Assembly: GCA_010671905.1 (NCBI GenBank)
Contig: JAAHII010000001.1
Span: forward strand, 6,720,026 to 6,784,025
Reading direction: 5' to 3'
Source: Leptolyngbya sp. SIOISBB
GTDB lineage: Bacteria > Cyanobacteriota > Cyanobacteriia > Phormidesmidales > Phormidesmidaceae
DNA length: 64,000 nucleotides
The translations under genes were made by a program, and so were the position numbers. Below, in pieces: positions 29,474 through 38,686 of the stretch; position 1 is the first letter of the stretch; each line of letters starts with the position of its first letter. The notes beneath the pieces were generated by a model. The model was not told the origin of the DNA. It was given only the letters and a program-made list of their open reading frames with translations, and did no database searches.

Positions 29474-30606
29474 CAGGAGTTACGCATTGACAGCAGAATG
29501 CATGTATGGGTTGAAAATCAAAGATGTTGAATAACCTATTCCGTTGCGGATTCTGACCAAACCTTCCACGGCGCACTGCACGCTCAACCTCTACGTCCGC
29601 TATCTGCTAACCCAACCGCAAGGTTCCGGCTGTTGCGAACTGGCTGAGATCCTCAAAACGGTGTCCCACGACAGCGTCAATCGCTTTCTGTGCCGAGAGC
29701 GCTACGAGCCGAAGGATCTGTTGGACGAGTTAGTCTCTCAAGGCTGGATTGACTTAGTCGGCGGTGTTGTGAGCGTGGACGATACCGTGCTGGAAAAGCC
29801 TTATGCGCAGCGAAAAGCGACCGCTCTGTTGGGCTATTTCTGGAGCAGTAAAGCCGCCCAGCCGGTGCTGGGACTTTCACTGGTCACACTTTACTACACC
29901 AGCCTCAATGGCTTGCGGGTGCAGATTAACTACCGGCTCTATGACAAAGCGGAGGGGAAAACTAAAAACCAATACTTTCAGGAAATGTGGCAGGAGGTGG
30001 GGCCGTGGGGTCTGCGCCCTCGCGCCGTCACGAGCGATACTTGGGATGCCGCCAAGGCCAATCTCAATGTGCTCAAAGACGACCAGACGGGATTTTTAGT
30101 CGGCGTTGCCAAGAATCGACTGGTGCGGTTGACGCCTCACCAGCCCTATCAACGGGTCGAAGCCCTGGAGATTCCCGAGGCTGGGAGGCTGGTCTATCTT
30201 AAGGGAGTCGGGCGAGTCAAAGTCTTTTGCCAGCGCTTCAAAAAACGAATCGTGTCGGTATTATGCTTTGTACTTGCCTGACCCTGAGGCGCTAGAAGCA
30301 GCCGCTGCGGCTGACTTTGAGCAATTGCACACCCAACACTGGGGCATTGAATGTTTTCACCGGGCCGGGAAACAGTTGTGTGCCCTCAAACGCTTTCGGG
30401 TGCGCTTAAAGGAAGCTATTCACACCCATATCTTCTGCCTTTGTCGAGTTGGAGTTGCAAGTCTGGCACCAGCAGTTAGGCAATTGGTATGAGCTACAAC
30501 GTCACCTCTATCAAGAGGTCGCTCGCCAGTTCATCCTCCAATCACCGCTGATGGGGAGGACCGCTTAAATTATGGTTTTGTTGAATTTGTCAATGCGTAA
30601 GTCCTG
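29474..30606 (+). mobile_element. Insertion sequence with 19-bp inverted ends and 5-bp target duplication
   Basis: The ends read CAGGAGTTACGCATTGACA (29474-29492) and the complement of CAGGACTTACGCATTGACA (30588-30606): 18 of 19 match. Both sides are flanked by GCTAT (29469-29473 and 30607-30611), a 5-bp target duplication. The 1133-bp element holds one transposase gene in three frames. The intact ends and duplication point to a fairly recent insertion. It landed 26 bases past the pcxA stop codon. Confidence 0.88.
29544..30568 (+). pseudogene. DDE transposase (IS4/IS701-like), frameshifted twice
   Basis: The first segment (29544-30281, TTG start) has the N-terminal domain SHDSVNRFLCRERYEPKDLL, the first Asp in VVSVDDTVLEKPYA, and the second Asp in VTSDTWDAAKANL. 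The second segment contains QHWGIECFHRAGKQ with the catalytic Glu, and the third FVELELQVWHQQLGNWYELQ ending at 30568. The first shift is an extra A in the A6 run 30240-30245 (restored reading FKNESCRYYALYLPDPEAL). The second lies near 30437-30445. If the shifts are real, the copy is dead; if sequencing errors, it is a normal transposase of about 340 residues. Exact IS family is uncertain. Confidence 0.82.
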
Positions 30607-30632
30607 GCTATTTCCCCGCAGATCCCTAGTCG

Positions 30633-32025
30633 CTACTCATTCATGTTTTTGTAGGTGGCAACTGATGATGGCGAGATGCGATTGAGATAGCGGAAGATCC
30701 AGTATTTAAATACGGTGTCGAGAATCACTGGGAAAGTTGCAATAAAGAGGAAGATAAACTCGCGATTGGCCGGAAAACCCAGATGACGCGATAACCCCTT
30801 CCATCAAAACCTCCCAACCATGGGGTGAGTGAAAACCGACAAACATATCGGTAAACAGGATGATGATGAACGCTTTGGCACTATCGCTGAGACCATAAAC
30901 GATTTCATCGAGGAACCCTTTAAGGGTGAGAATGCCGCGCTTTTGATTCATCAACAACAGCACAAACGCTCCCACTGCCAACATGTCGGAAAACACATTT
31001 TTGATCGAGTCGGCACTGCGTTGACGATATTCTTCCTCAATTTCGGTGGCTTTTTCGACGACTCGTTCCTCAATCTCGGCTTCGCGAATCGGGGCAACTT
31101 TGCCAATGAGAACCTCAAAGCGCAGGCGCTCTTCATACTGTTGGAGTTCGTGTAGCGCCTCTTCTTCCATTTCTAGATTGAGGAAAATATCGGCCTCTTG
31201 CTGCACTCGGGCGTAATCGACAATGGGGCCAACCACATAATTTTTGGCAAACTGTTGAGTTAACAGCGGCACAATAATCAGCAGCAGCAGGAATTTAATC
31301 GCGGTGGTGGTGCGTCCGCGAGAGGACCGAAAGTTTTTGACGACCTGTTCTTCAGCACCGGGGTCGAGGTCTTGGCGGATGCGATCGACGGTGCGCAAAA
31401 TTGAGCGTGGCAGCACACTGGCCCGATCAGAGAGACCCGCCGATTTTGACTGACCATTTTGCTCGGGGTTGGATGTTGTGGCTGAGTTTTGAGCAACGGG
31501 GGCGATCGCGCCATTGACGCTGCCATTCTGTTGCCGAGTTTGCCGCCGGGGCGCAGACTGGGTTGATCGGGATGACGCCGTGGTTGATTCCGGCATCATC
31601 ACCACGGTGGAACTGGCATTAGCTGCGGGGCGGCTATAGCGCGATCGCACCTCGTCCACAAATTGCAGTTTGCGAAAAAAGAGCGATGGCTGGTCAATGA
31701 CAGTCAGGGGCAGGTTGGGGTTGTCGCGATCGCTGACCTGAATTTCCATAATCTTGGGATCAGACACCCGCACGACCGCACTGCTGGCCCGAAACTCGGT
31801 CATGCGCAAATTGATGAGATTGAGATATTTTTGCAACTCCCCCTGAAAATAGGCCATGGAACTTTTACCGTAGTTGCCATAAGCGGCAGCGATGGGATTG
31901 CCATCAAAGTGCTCATTCTCAATGGCCTCGATCATTTTGGCCGCTTCGTAGGCTTGGTCGAGGGCACGCTCTGGCGTCTTGAAAAACCACTGCTGCGCCT
32001 TCTGAAGCAGGGAAGGAATAGCCAT
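30633..32025 (-). CDS. pcxA: PcxA/CemA-type proton extrusion protein, frameshifted near its C-terminus
   Basis: An inner-membrane protein of the CemA/PcxA family, required in cyanobacteria for light-induced proton extrusion and linked to CO2 uptake. The long soluble N-terminus ([20 protein letters not shown]) is followed by helices ([20 protein letters not shown]), a charged coil ([20 protein letters not shown]), and TM segments with [20 protein letters not shown]. Read directly, the frame is lost after MEG and stops at 30706. Removing one base of the C4 run 30795-30798 gives [20 protein letters not shown] and ends [24 protein letters not shown], the usual PcxA end, at 30633. The restored length is about 463 residues. 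Confidence 0.9.
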
Positions 32026-32183
32026 CAGGAGTTACCGGTGATTGCGTTTGGGGAAATGGAATTGAGTGCTCTGTAACCCACGATAGGGGTTGAACTGAGA
32101 GGCAGACGAGTGCAGGAGCGATCGCTAACAACCATGCTAAACCTCATCCAGGTCCAGAAGTGGAGTTTTGGTATCTGGCCCGA

Positions 32184-32209
32184 CCTCACCGCCTGCGGCA
32201 CCTCTCCTT
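32184..32209. repeat. Second copy of the GCCTGCGGCACCTCTCCTT repeat
   Basis: It matches 21196-21221 at 24 of 26 positions. Its palindromic continuation is split by the MITE at 32217-32418. Confidence 0.65.
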
Positions 32210-32216
32210 CTCAAGG

Positions 32217-32418
32217 CTACGGCTTATACATAAGTCATTCCCTAGAACACGCCTGAGCTTGGATCCCCCTTAATCCCCCTTAAAAAGGGGGAAATCCCAG
32301 TTTGAATCGGATAGAGCCCCCTTCTTCTAGCGCAGCCATGCCCGGAGGGCTTTAGGGGGCAGCAACAGCGGGGGATCGGCCATTGGCGCTGAGTTCTAGA
32401 GATGTGTATAAGCGGCAG
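32217..32418. mobile_element. MITE-like element 1 with Tn5-type ends and 11-bp target duplication
   Basis: A 202-bp non-coding element. The left end CTACGGCTTATACATAAGT and right end (complement CTGCCGCTTATACACATCT) are imperfect inverted repeats. The right end matches the Tn5 mosaic-end pattern at 17 of 19 bases. Directly outside both ends is CCTTCTCAAGG (32206-32216 and 32419-32429), an 11-bp duplication as in IS4-family elements. The interior has GC-rich hairpins (CCCCCTTAAAAAGGGGG). It needs a transposase in trans. Confidence 0.82.
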
Positions 32419-32468
32419 CCTTCTCAAGGAGAGGCTTAGTTAGACTCTGGTTCCTCTCCTTACCAAGA

Positions 32469-32634
32469 CTGCCGCTTATACATAAGTTTCTGGTTGGTCG
32501 TTTCCAGAGATCTAGCCCCCCTACATCCCCCAATTCTGGGGGACTGTGAACTCCGGCCTCCCCCCAAAGTTGGGGGGATAAAGGGGGCCAATGCAGCATT
32601 TTGCGGTCTTATTAGAGATGTGTATAAGCGGCAG
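32469..32634. mobile_element. MITE-like element 2 with Tn5-type ends and 11-bp target duplication
   Basis: A 166-bp non-coding element. The left end is CTGCCGCTTATACATAAGT (16 of 19 bases like the Tn5 outside end) and the right end complement is CTGCCGCTTATACACATCT, identical to element 1's right end. CCTTACCAAGA flanks both sides (32458-32468 and 32635-32645). Removing it rejoins CCTCTCCTT-ACC-AAGAAGAGG, the same palindrome family hit by element 1 in the same register. Confidence 0.84.
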
Positions 32635-32645
32635 CCTTACCAAGA

Positions 32646-33018
32646 AGAGGTGAGGTTTTGCTAAGCAAGCACAACTCCAGTTTTCAACTTGGACATGGTT
32701 TAATAGCTCCTAAAAACGTCAGAGCTTATTGTAAGACAAAGCAATTTTGGGTGACGGTGGTCAGGGCTGCAGTTCGCTCCCAAGGGGATGAAGGATCGAG
32801 CGGACAGACAGGATAAATGGGCATGACAAAGGGCATTGGGTGGGCGGCGTTGGTGGTGATGTTGTAGAACCGATTGTGCTGGTTGAGGACACTGAGATCA
32901 AGGTGACTGAAAACGCTACGGTTTCCGAAATCCTGCCTACATTTGGCGGTTCCTGTGTTAGAAACGAGGAACTTAGGGGGTGTCGCCTAGTGTCGCGAGT
33001 AGTAGCAAGGGGATCGGA
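32646..33018. other. Intergenic region before the kinase gene
   Basis: About 370 bases. Overlapping frames occur on both strands near 32760-33110 (for example PIVLVEDTEIKVTENATVSE on plus), but none has family resemblance or a good ribosome site. It presumably holds the kinase promoter. Confidence 0.4.
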
Positions 33019-33828
33019 ATGGGTGGCCAAATTTTGGGCGATCGCTATCAGGTAGAACGCCAACTGGGAAAAAAGGCTGGGCGATGGACGCTCAAAGCGC
33101 AGGATATCCAAACCGATAGTCCAGTGATTTTGAAGGTCTTGTTCTTGGACGATGGCTTAAACGCGACTGACCTGCGGTTATTTAAGCGTGAAGTGGATGC
33201 TCTCAAGCTACTCAATCATGAGGCGACCCCTCGTTATCTGAGCTACTTTGAGATGGAAATGCCGACCCAAGATCAGGTCATGGTGCTGGTGCAGTCTTAT
33301 GTCGACGGGGTGTCTCTAGAGACTTATCTAGGCCAGTCTCGCACCTTTAGCGAAACGGAAATCGTGGCGATCGCCCAAGCTGCTCTGGAAATTTTAGACG
33401 CCCTGCACAGTCATGAGCCCCCCATCATTCATCGCGATATTCGCCCTAGCAATTTACTCTTACAGCCAGGTTTACCGGTAGCAACCGCCAAAGTTTGTTT
33501 GGTCGACTTTGGGACGGTCAAAGCCTTGTCTGCCAGCACCACTGCCATCACGATGATTGGCACCGACGGCTACTTGCCCCCAGAACAATCAGCTGGCCGG
33601 GTTTTAGCCATTTCGGATCTGTATAGCCTCGGAGCGACGCTAGCTGAGGCGTTGACAGGAAAATCACCCCTGACGATGCGAGCCCAAGGACTCAGAATTC
33701 GATTTGAGGAATTTGCCGACGTGACGCCAGACTTTGCCGCATGGCTCAAGAAGCTGCTGGCACCTAGTCTAGATAAACGCTGGCAGTCTGCTCAAGCCGC
33801 ACTCACAGCCCTAAAACAACTGGGTTAG
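33019..33828 (+). CDS. Serine/threonine protein kinase (Hanks type)
   Basis: A 269-residue kinase domain with almost nothing else. The N-terminus MGGQILGDRYQVERQLGKKA begins the fold, but the glycine loop is degenerate (GKKAGRWTLKA). Lys in VILKVLFLDD, the catalytic HRD in IIHRDIRPSNLLL, DFG in LVDFGTVKAL and the activation end GTDGYLPPEQSAG are all intact. It has no transmembrane or sensor domain, so it is probably soluble. AGGGGA before ATG 33019 decides the start over an in-frame GTG 39 bases upstream. Confidence 0.9.
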   Translation: MGGQILGDRYQVERQLGKKAGRWTLKAQDIQTDSPVILKVLFLDDGLNATDLRLFKREVDALKLLNHEATPRYLSYFEMEMPTQDQVMVLVQSYVDGVSLETYLGQSRTFSETEIVAIAQAALEILDALHSHEPPIIHRDIRPSNLLLQPGLPVATAKVCLVDFGTVKALSASTTAITMIGTDGYLPPEQSAGRVLAISDLYSLGATLAEALTGKSPLTMRAQGLRIRFEEFADVTPDFAAWLKKLLAPSLDKRWQSAQAALTALKQLG

Positions 33829-33866
33829 TCTGCAGCAAGACTGAATCAAGCTGCTGCGTGACCGCA

Positions 33867-34196
33867 TCAGGAGACCTCTAATACTGAACTCAGCGGACCA
33901 TGGGTCACGGTCGTTAATGGATGGTTGATATCAAAAAGCTGAGTGGCAAAATCGGTCATTCCAGGCAGCGCTTTCATGCTAGCAACCACTGAACCCTGCA
34001 GATACTCGTTGGCACTGGTTTCGTCTTCAAACAGATAAATGCCGCCATAAATCGCTTCAGCAGGCTCGGCGATCCAGATTTTCCAGACTAAACCGGGCCA
34101 AGCGGCAATTTTATGAGCTCTTTCCCAAGCCGCCTTTTGGGCCGCTTCAGACCCACCATTAGGGTTGCGAAAGGTAATCTGCAAAATCTTGCTCAT
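33867..34196 (-). CDS. YdhR-like putative monooxygenase
   Basis: A 109-residue protein of the dimeric alpha/beta-barrel (ferredoxin-like) fold. AAWERAHKIAAWPGLVWKIW, then YGGIYLFEDETSANEYLQGS, are typical of the YdhR family (putative mono-oxygenase, function not proven). The length is near the family's 100-110 residues. It converges with the kinase gene. Confidence 0.82.
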   Translation of the reverse strand: MSKILQITFRNPNGGSEAAQKAAWERAHKIAAWPGLVWKIWIAEPAEAIYGGIYLFEDETSANEYLQGSVVASMKALPGMTDFATQLFDINHPLTTVTHGPLSSVLEVS

Positions 34197-34379
34197 TACG
34201 GATACGAAGCCCTGAACTTATCTTCAATACAATCGTAAGATGACAGAGATTATTTGTCGCTGCGGCGATCGCCCGCCCTCTGAATCGCGATCAGGGCTCG
34301 CTCATCTTATAAAGATGACTGGCTGCTAACACTGCTCAGGCTGCTCTGCATTCATTGCGCGGCAGCCCCGGATGGCGGA

Positions 34380-35657
34380 TTAGGACCGCGTCATCGCCGT
34401 GATTGCCTTCGGCGAACGGTAGTGCTGGTCTAGTCGCATGAGTGTGTGCAGCAGCACATTCGCGCCGTTGGCACAGTCTTCCGGACTAGTGTATTCCAGT
34501 TCGGAGTGGCTGATCCCGTTAGCACTGGGCACAAAAATCATGCCCATATCGGTCACACGAGAAATCTCTTGGGCGTCATGACTAGCGCGACTCGGCAAGT
34601 GGCAGTGACTTAAATTGAGATCCTCACACACTTGAGCGATCGCATTCTGAATATGGGAATTGGCCGGAGCTGGATCATTATCTAAGCGTTGAGCCATTGA
34701 AATGCGAGTCCCCGTATTTGCGGCAATCGTGTTGATCGCCTGCTGGATTTCGGCCAAGAGGTCGTCGAGGCGATTGCTGGATAAGTCCCGCAAATCCAAG
34801 CTCATTTCCACCCGGCCAGGAATACTGTTCGGCACATTGGGGTGCAGATCCATCCGGCCCACGGTGGCGACTTGATCACCGGGTTGATGGCCTACTTGAT
34901 TAATAGCGAGGACGACTTGAGCAGCAGCAACTAAAGCATCCTGGCGCATCTGCATCGGCGTTGTCCCTGCATGGCTAGACTGACCTTCCACGGTAATCCA
35001 ATAGCGACGCTGGCCCACGATACCGGTGACAACTCCAATTTGCTTTTCCATCATGTCGAGCACCGGGCCTTGCTCGACATGCAGCTCGACAAAGGCGGCC
35101 ATTGATTCCGGTGTGCGGCGGGCATGCTGAATAATGTCCCAATCGCCCCCCACCCGTTCTAAACAAGTTTGAATCGGTTCGCCATCGCGGCTGCGATAAA
35201 GTTTTGGATCGGGCAGCAGCTTGCCCGCGATCGCTTTGCAACCCACCATGGTGCGTTCTTCATCCGCAAAGACGATCACTTCGATGGGGTGGTCAAGGTG
35301 CCGGCCCTGGGCTGACAACGTGTTAACCGCTTCAATACCGGCCAGGACGCCGTAAGTACCGTCGTAATGTCCGGCGTTCGGCACCGTGTCAATATGAGAC
35401 CCCGTTACCAAGGGCGGTGCATCGGGAAACCGCCCGGCATAGCGACCAATCATGTTGCCAGCTTCATCAATGGTGACCGTCATCCCCGCTTCCACCATCC
35501 ACCGACGCACTAGCGCACGGGCGTGGCAGTCCTCTGGACTAAAGGCCAATCGCTGCACACCGCCATTCGGCAATTTGCCGAGCTGCGCGAGCTGGCGAAT
35601 CATGGCGCTGAGGCGATCACCATTGACCGCGAGGGTAGAAGCCACTTGATAAACCAT
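34380..35657 (-). CDS. M20-type N-carbamoyl/allantoate amidohydrolase
   Basis: A 425-residue zinc hydrolase. LVTGSHIDTVPNAGHYDGTY supplies the His/Asp metal ligands, IVFADEERTMVG the bridging Glu, and FVELHVEQGPVLDMMEK a family marker; the dimer lid contains GQSSHAGTTPMQMRQDAL. Members hydrolyse N-carbamoyl-beta-alanine, N-carbamoyl amino acids or allantoate. The divergent dihydropyrimidinase operon favours N-carbamoyl-beta-alanine (third step of reductive pyrimidine breakdown). It is divergent from the GntR gene and shares its promoter region. Confidence 0.88.
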   Translation of the reverse strand: MVYQVASTLAVNGDRLSAMIRQLAQLGKLPNGGVQRLAFSPEDCHARALVRRWMVEAGMTVTIDEAGNMIGRYAGRFPDAPPLVTGSHIDTVPNAGHYDGTYGVLAGIEAVNTLSAQGRHLDHPIEVIVFADEERTMVGCKAIAGKLLPDPKLYRSRDGEPIQTCLERVGGDWDIIQHARRTPESMAAFVELHVEQGPVLDMMEKQIGVVTGIVGQRRYWITVEGQSSHAGTTPMQMRQDALVAAAQVVLAINQVGHQPGDQVATVGRMDLHPNVPNSIPGRVEMSLDLRDLSSNRLDDLLAEIQQAINTIAANTGTRISMAQRLDNDPAPANSHIQNAIAQVCEDLNLSHCHLPSRASHDAQEISRVTDMGMIFVPSANGISHSELEYTSPEDCANGANVLLHTLMRLDQHYRSPKAITAMTRS

Positions 35658-35721
35658 GCACGAACCTCTTTGCAGGAAACCTGCGATTAATTATTCATTA
35701 AAGAACTTCATATCGTGAAGC

Positions 35722-35734
35722 GTATACTGTATAC
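35722..35734. promoter_or_regulatory. Candidate GntR/FCD operator GTATAC-T-GTATAC
   Basis: A 13-base symmetric sequence in the promoter region shared by the amidohydrolase and the GntR gene. FadR-subfamily regulators bind short palindromes of the TNGTNNNACNA class, and TTGTATACAG is embedded here. Regulation is inferred from position. Confidence 0.45.
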
Positions 35735-35800
35735 AATAATGCCTCTGTAAAATCATTTACAAGTATCGATAAACTAGATTGCTTGTTCCATCGCCCAAGG

Positions 35801-36514
35801 ATGCTGACTCCGGTGACATTATCGAATCCGCTGCCGCGCCGTGCCTCTCTGCATGAGCAGACCTACCAGACACTTCGGACCAGTATTTTGTCTGGTGAGT
35901 TGGCACCGGATGAACGGTTGGTGGAAACGCAACTTGCCCAACAGTTAGCAGTCAGTCGTACCCCCATTCGAGAAGCCTTGCGTCAGTTGCAGCGAGAGGG
36001 GCTCGTGACCATGGATACGAGTGGCGGCTTACGGGTGATTTCGATCTCGGTGGCTGATGCCGTACACCTGTATGATTGCCGGATTGCTCTAGAACAAGCC
36101 GCCGTGAGCGAAGCTTGCTTAAACGCCAGCGATCTCACGCTTGAAGAGCTTCAACAATCGATTGCCCAAGCCGAACGAGCCGTGCAGCGCGCTGCGTCCA
36201 CCCTCAACACTTTTGAAATGCTGAACCTGGACTATCAGTTTCATCGCCAGATAGCTGAAAGCACAGGCAATCCCTGGTTGACAGACTTGCTGGATCAAGT
36301 CTTTGACAAGATGATGCTGCTTCGAGTGCAAACTACACGGCATAATCCTAAAGTGCTGGAAATCTGCAGTGAGCATCGGCAGATTTGTGCGGCGATCGCC
36401 TCTCGTGACCCTGACACCGCGATCGCCGCCATTCAAGCCCATCTCGGCGCTAGCAAAATCCGGGTGGTGAAAGCCCTCGCAGCCTTACAGCCAGTCCCCG
36501 AAACCGATGTTTAA
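35801..36514 (+). CDS. GntR-family regulator, FadR/FCD subfamily
   Basis: A protein of about 237 residues. The winged helix reads LHEQTYQTLRTSILSGELAP, then VETQLAQQLAVSRTPIREAL, RQLQREGLV. The FCD ligand domain follows, with its helical bundle and metal-binding His pattern (LDYQFHRQIAES, then EHRQICAAIASRD). ATG 35801 is preferred; TTG 35783 is in frame. It probably controls the amidohydrolase and the genes downstream in response to a pathway intermediate. Confidence 0.9.
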   Translation: MLTPVTLSNPLPRRASLHEQTYQTLRTSILSGELAPDERLVETQLAQQLAVSRTPIREALRQLQREGLVTMDTSGGLRVISISVADAVHLYDCRIALEQAAVSEACLNASDLTLEELQQSIAQAERAVQRAASTLNTFEMLNLDYQFHRQIAESTGNPWLTDLLDQVFDKMMLLRVQTTRHNPKVLEICSEHRQICAAIASRDPDTAIAAIQAHLGASKIRVVKALAALQPVPETDV

Positions 36515-36839
36515 GGTTGTATCAATCTGTGATAGTTTTACAGCTTCCTGACTTGGTGGAAACCACTCTCACTTTCAATAGAAAAGGTTGGCTGAATGAG
36601 GCTGCTAACGGCAGGAGCGAAACTGTTAGGAACACGATTTTTTCCTGACAGCGGTGTTAAAGCTTCCACAGACGGCTTTGCCAGAGCAGACCTTAGGCTT
36701 CTAGACATCGCTTTGACGAAGGCTTCAGACCAGACTTTGCGGTTCGAGAGCGATGAGCCATCCCGAGGCCAGCGGTTGCTGTTTGCAACTTTGGCCCACC
36801 GCCTGCCACTTTCCCAACGTTCTGAAAAAGGTAGAACTG
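36515..36839. other. Spacer between regulator and catabolic genes
   Basis: About 325 bases. A 85-codon plus-strand frame in it lacks family resemblance. It likely carries the promoter for the two downstream genes. Confidence 0.4.
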
Positions 36840-37235
36840 ATGACGACGACTGAGACCAAGATGGTGTTCATTTGCGGCTCTGCCCTGCGGGGACAGCCTG
36901 ATCACGGCAATTTGCAGGGGGCCACGTTTGTCAAAGAGACTCAGACTGCTCCCCAATATCGCCTCCATGCGGTCAAAGAGGGTTGGCATCCGGGCATTTA
37001 TGCCACAGAGTCTGACGGCATCTCGATCCCCGGTGAACTTTATCGAATGTCTGTGGAGCAATATAACCATCTCGTCTCGACTGAGCCGCCCCATATGTAT
37101 CCTGCTGAGGTGACCTTGCACGATGGGGACACGGCGATCGCCATGCTTTATCCCAAAGAATTGATCGAAGAGCATGGCTGGCCCGATATTTCTGACATCG
37201 GGGGTTGGGCGGCTTACAAAGCACAACAAGCCTAA
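36840..37235 (+). CDS. Gamma-glutamylcyclotransferase / allophanate-hydrolase-C-like protein
   Basis: A protein of about 131 residues. MVFICGSALRGQPDHGNLQG and FVKETQTAPQYRLHAVKEGW, HPGIY resemble the gamma-glutamylcyclotransferase-like fold, especially the C-terminal domain of allophanate hydrolase (AtzF). Later it shows IPGELYRMSVEQYNHLVSTE and DDG-like LHDGDTAIAMLYPKE. The ATG at 36840 (MTTTETKMVF) is chosen because the upstream extension has no family character. It lies 35 bases before the dihydropyrimidinase gene. A role in ureide/pyrimidine breakdown is inferred from neighbours. Confidence 0.75.
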   Translation: MTTTETKMVFICGSALRGQPDHGNLQGATFVKETQTAPQYRLHAVKEGWHPGIYATESDGISIPGELYRMSVEQYNHLVSTEPPHMYPAEVTLHDGDTAIAMLYPKELIEEHGWPDISDIGGWAAYKAQQA

Positions 37236-37270
37236 ATTCCCAGACTGCGCCATCAGTTTGGAGCACCGAC

Positions 37271-38686
37271 ATGGGCAAAGTACTCATCAAAAGCGGTCGC
37301 ATTGTGACCACCTTTGATGAGTACGTAGCAGATATTTTGGTGGATCAAGGGCGGATTGAAGCGATCACCCGCGAAATTCCCGCTGCAGATATTGCCACCT
37401 ACGACGCTAGCGGCTTGATGGTGTTTCCTGGGGGCATTGATGTCCACGTCCATATGGAAACCCCAATGGGCAACGACATCTACACCTGCGACACCTTTAC
37501 CACCGGGACGAAATCGGCAGCGTTTGGCGGCACCACGACGATTATCGACTTTGCCCAACAGTTCCACGGCGACAGTCCTAAAGCTGCCCTCGATCGCCGC
37601 CTCGCCGCTGCAGAACCGCAGTGCAGCATTGACTATGGCTTTCATGTCATTCTCACCGATGTCAATAAAGCGTCGCTGGCAGAACTACCCGACCTGATCA
37701 ATCAGGATGGCGTTTCCAGCTTTAAGCTCTACATGGCCTACCCCGGTGTGTTGATGGTGGATGACGCCGCCATTTATCGCACTATGCGTGCGGTCGGTAA
37801 CCATGGTGGCATGGCGATTCTCCATGCTGAGAATGGGATCGTCATTCAAGCTTTGATTGAGGAGGCTTTAGAACAAGGCAATACCTCGCCGAAAACCCAT
37901 ATGCTGACCCGTCCCCGATTGATGGAAGGGGAAGCCGCCCATCGGGTGATTCGTATTGCCGAGTTGGCAGAAGTGCCTAGCTATATCGTGCATTTATCAG
38001 CTAAAGAGGCCTTGGATGCCGTGGTGGAAGCCCGCGATCGCGGCATCCACGCCTTTGCCGAAACTTGTCCCCACTATCTGTTTTTGACGGACGAAGAATA
38101 CGATCGCCCTGATTTTGAACCGGCTAAGTTTGTCATGACCCCGCCCCTGCGCGATCATCAATGTCAACATGCTCTCTGGCGTGGCCTCCGGTTCGATGAC
38201 TTGCAAATTGTCGCGACCGATCACTGCCCCTTCTGCTTCAACGAAAATCTCTTCGGCCTTCTGCAATCGAAACAGTTGGGGAAGGACGATTTCTCGAAAA
38301 TTCCCAATGGTGCGCCTGGGGTCGAGTTTCGCCTGCCGCTGCTCTACGACGGTGGAGTCAACGAAGGCCGCATTACCCTCAATCGCTTCGTGCAGCTCAC
38401 GTCAACAGCGCCTGCCAAGATGTTTGGTCTGTTCCCACAAAAAGGAGCGATCGCTGTCGGCAGCGATGCCGACCTCGTACTCTTCGATCCCAATGAACGC
38501 CATACCCTCAGCGCCAACACCCACCACTCCAATGTGGATTATTCTCTGTTTGAAGGGCGCGAAGTACAGGGCAAAGTGAAGCAAGTCTTTTTGCGGGGTG
38601 AGTTAATTGTCGATGGCGACGAGTGGCGCGGTCGCGCTGGCATGGGGCAATACCTGAAGCGATCGGCCTCCGGTCGCATCCTATAA
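37271..38686 (+). CDS. Dihydropyrimidinase / D-hydantoinase
   Basis: A 471-residue amidohydrolase. GGIDVHVHMETPMG holds the first two metal His, SSFKLYMAYPG the carbamylated Lys, AILHAENG and YIVHLSAKEAL the further His, and IVATDHCPFCF the catalytic Asp. It opens the ring of dihydrouracil, dihydrothymine or hydantoins to N-carbamoyl products, which the divergent M20 amidohydrolase could then hydrolyse. No dihydropyrimidine dehydrogenase gene is visible in the window. ATG 37271 (MGKVLIKSGRIVTT) starts the typical N-terminal beta-sandwich; an upstream in-frame start at 37205 overlaps the preceding gene. Confidence 0.92.
   Translation: MGKVLIKSGRIVTTFDEYVADILVDQGRIEAITREIPAADIATYDASGLMVFPGGIDVHVHMETPMGNDIYTCDTFTTGTKSAAFGGTTTIIDFAQQFHGDSPKAALDRRLAAAEPQCSIDYGFHVILTDVNKASLAELPDLINQDGVSSFKLYMAYPGVLMVDDAAIYRTMRAVGNHGGMAILHAENGIVIQALIEEALEQGNTSPKTHMLTRPRLMEGEAAHRVIRIAELAEVPSYIVHLSAKEALDAVVEARDRGIHAFAETCPHYLFLTDEEYDRPDFEPAKFVMTPPLRDHQCQHALWRGLRFDDLQIVATDHCPFCFNENLFGLLQSKQLGKDDFSKIPNGAPGVEFRLPLLYDGGVNEGRITLNRFVQLTSTAPAKMFGLFPQKGAIAVGSDADLVLFDPNERHTLSANTHHSNVDYSLFEGREVQGKVKQVFLRGELIVDGDEWRGRAGMGQYLKRSASGRIL

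Noticed and set aside
32400-32418. Similarity to the Nextera/Tn5 mosaic-end adapter (shared AGATGTGTATAAG) suggesting library contamination
   Set aside because: The sequence differs from the adapter after that stretch, occurs in two elements with paired opposite ends, and is flanked by perfect 11-bp duplications, which fits natural transposition.
32761-33111. Overlapping frames on both strands before the kinase gene
   Set aside because: Low-complexity Ser/Thr/Pro composition on minus and no start signal on plus; neither resembles a known protein.
36596-36853. 85-codon frame upstream of the gamma-glutamylcyclotransferase-like gene
   Set aside because: Overlaps the start of the better-supported gene and shows no family character.
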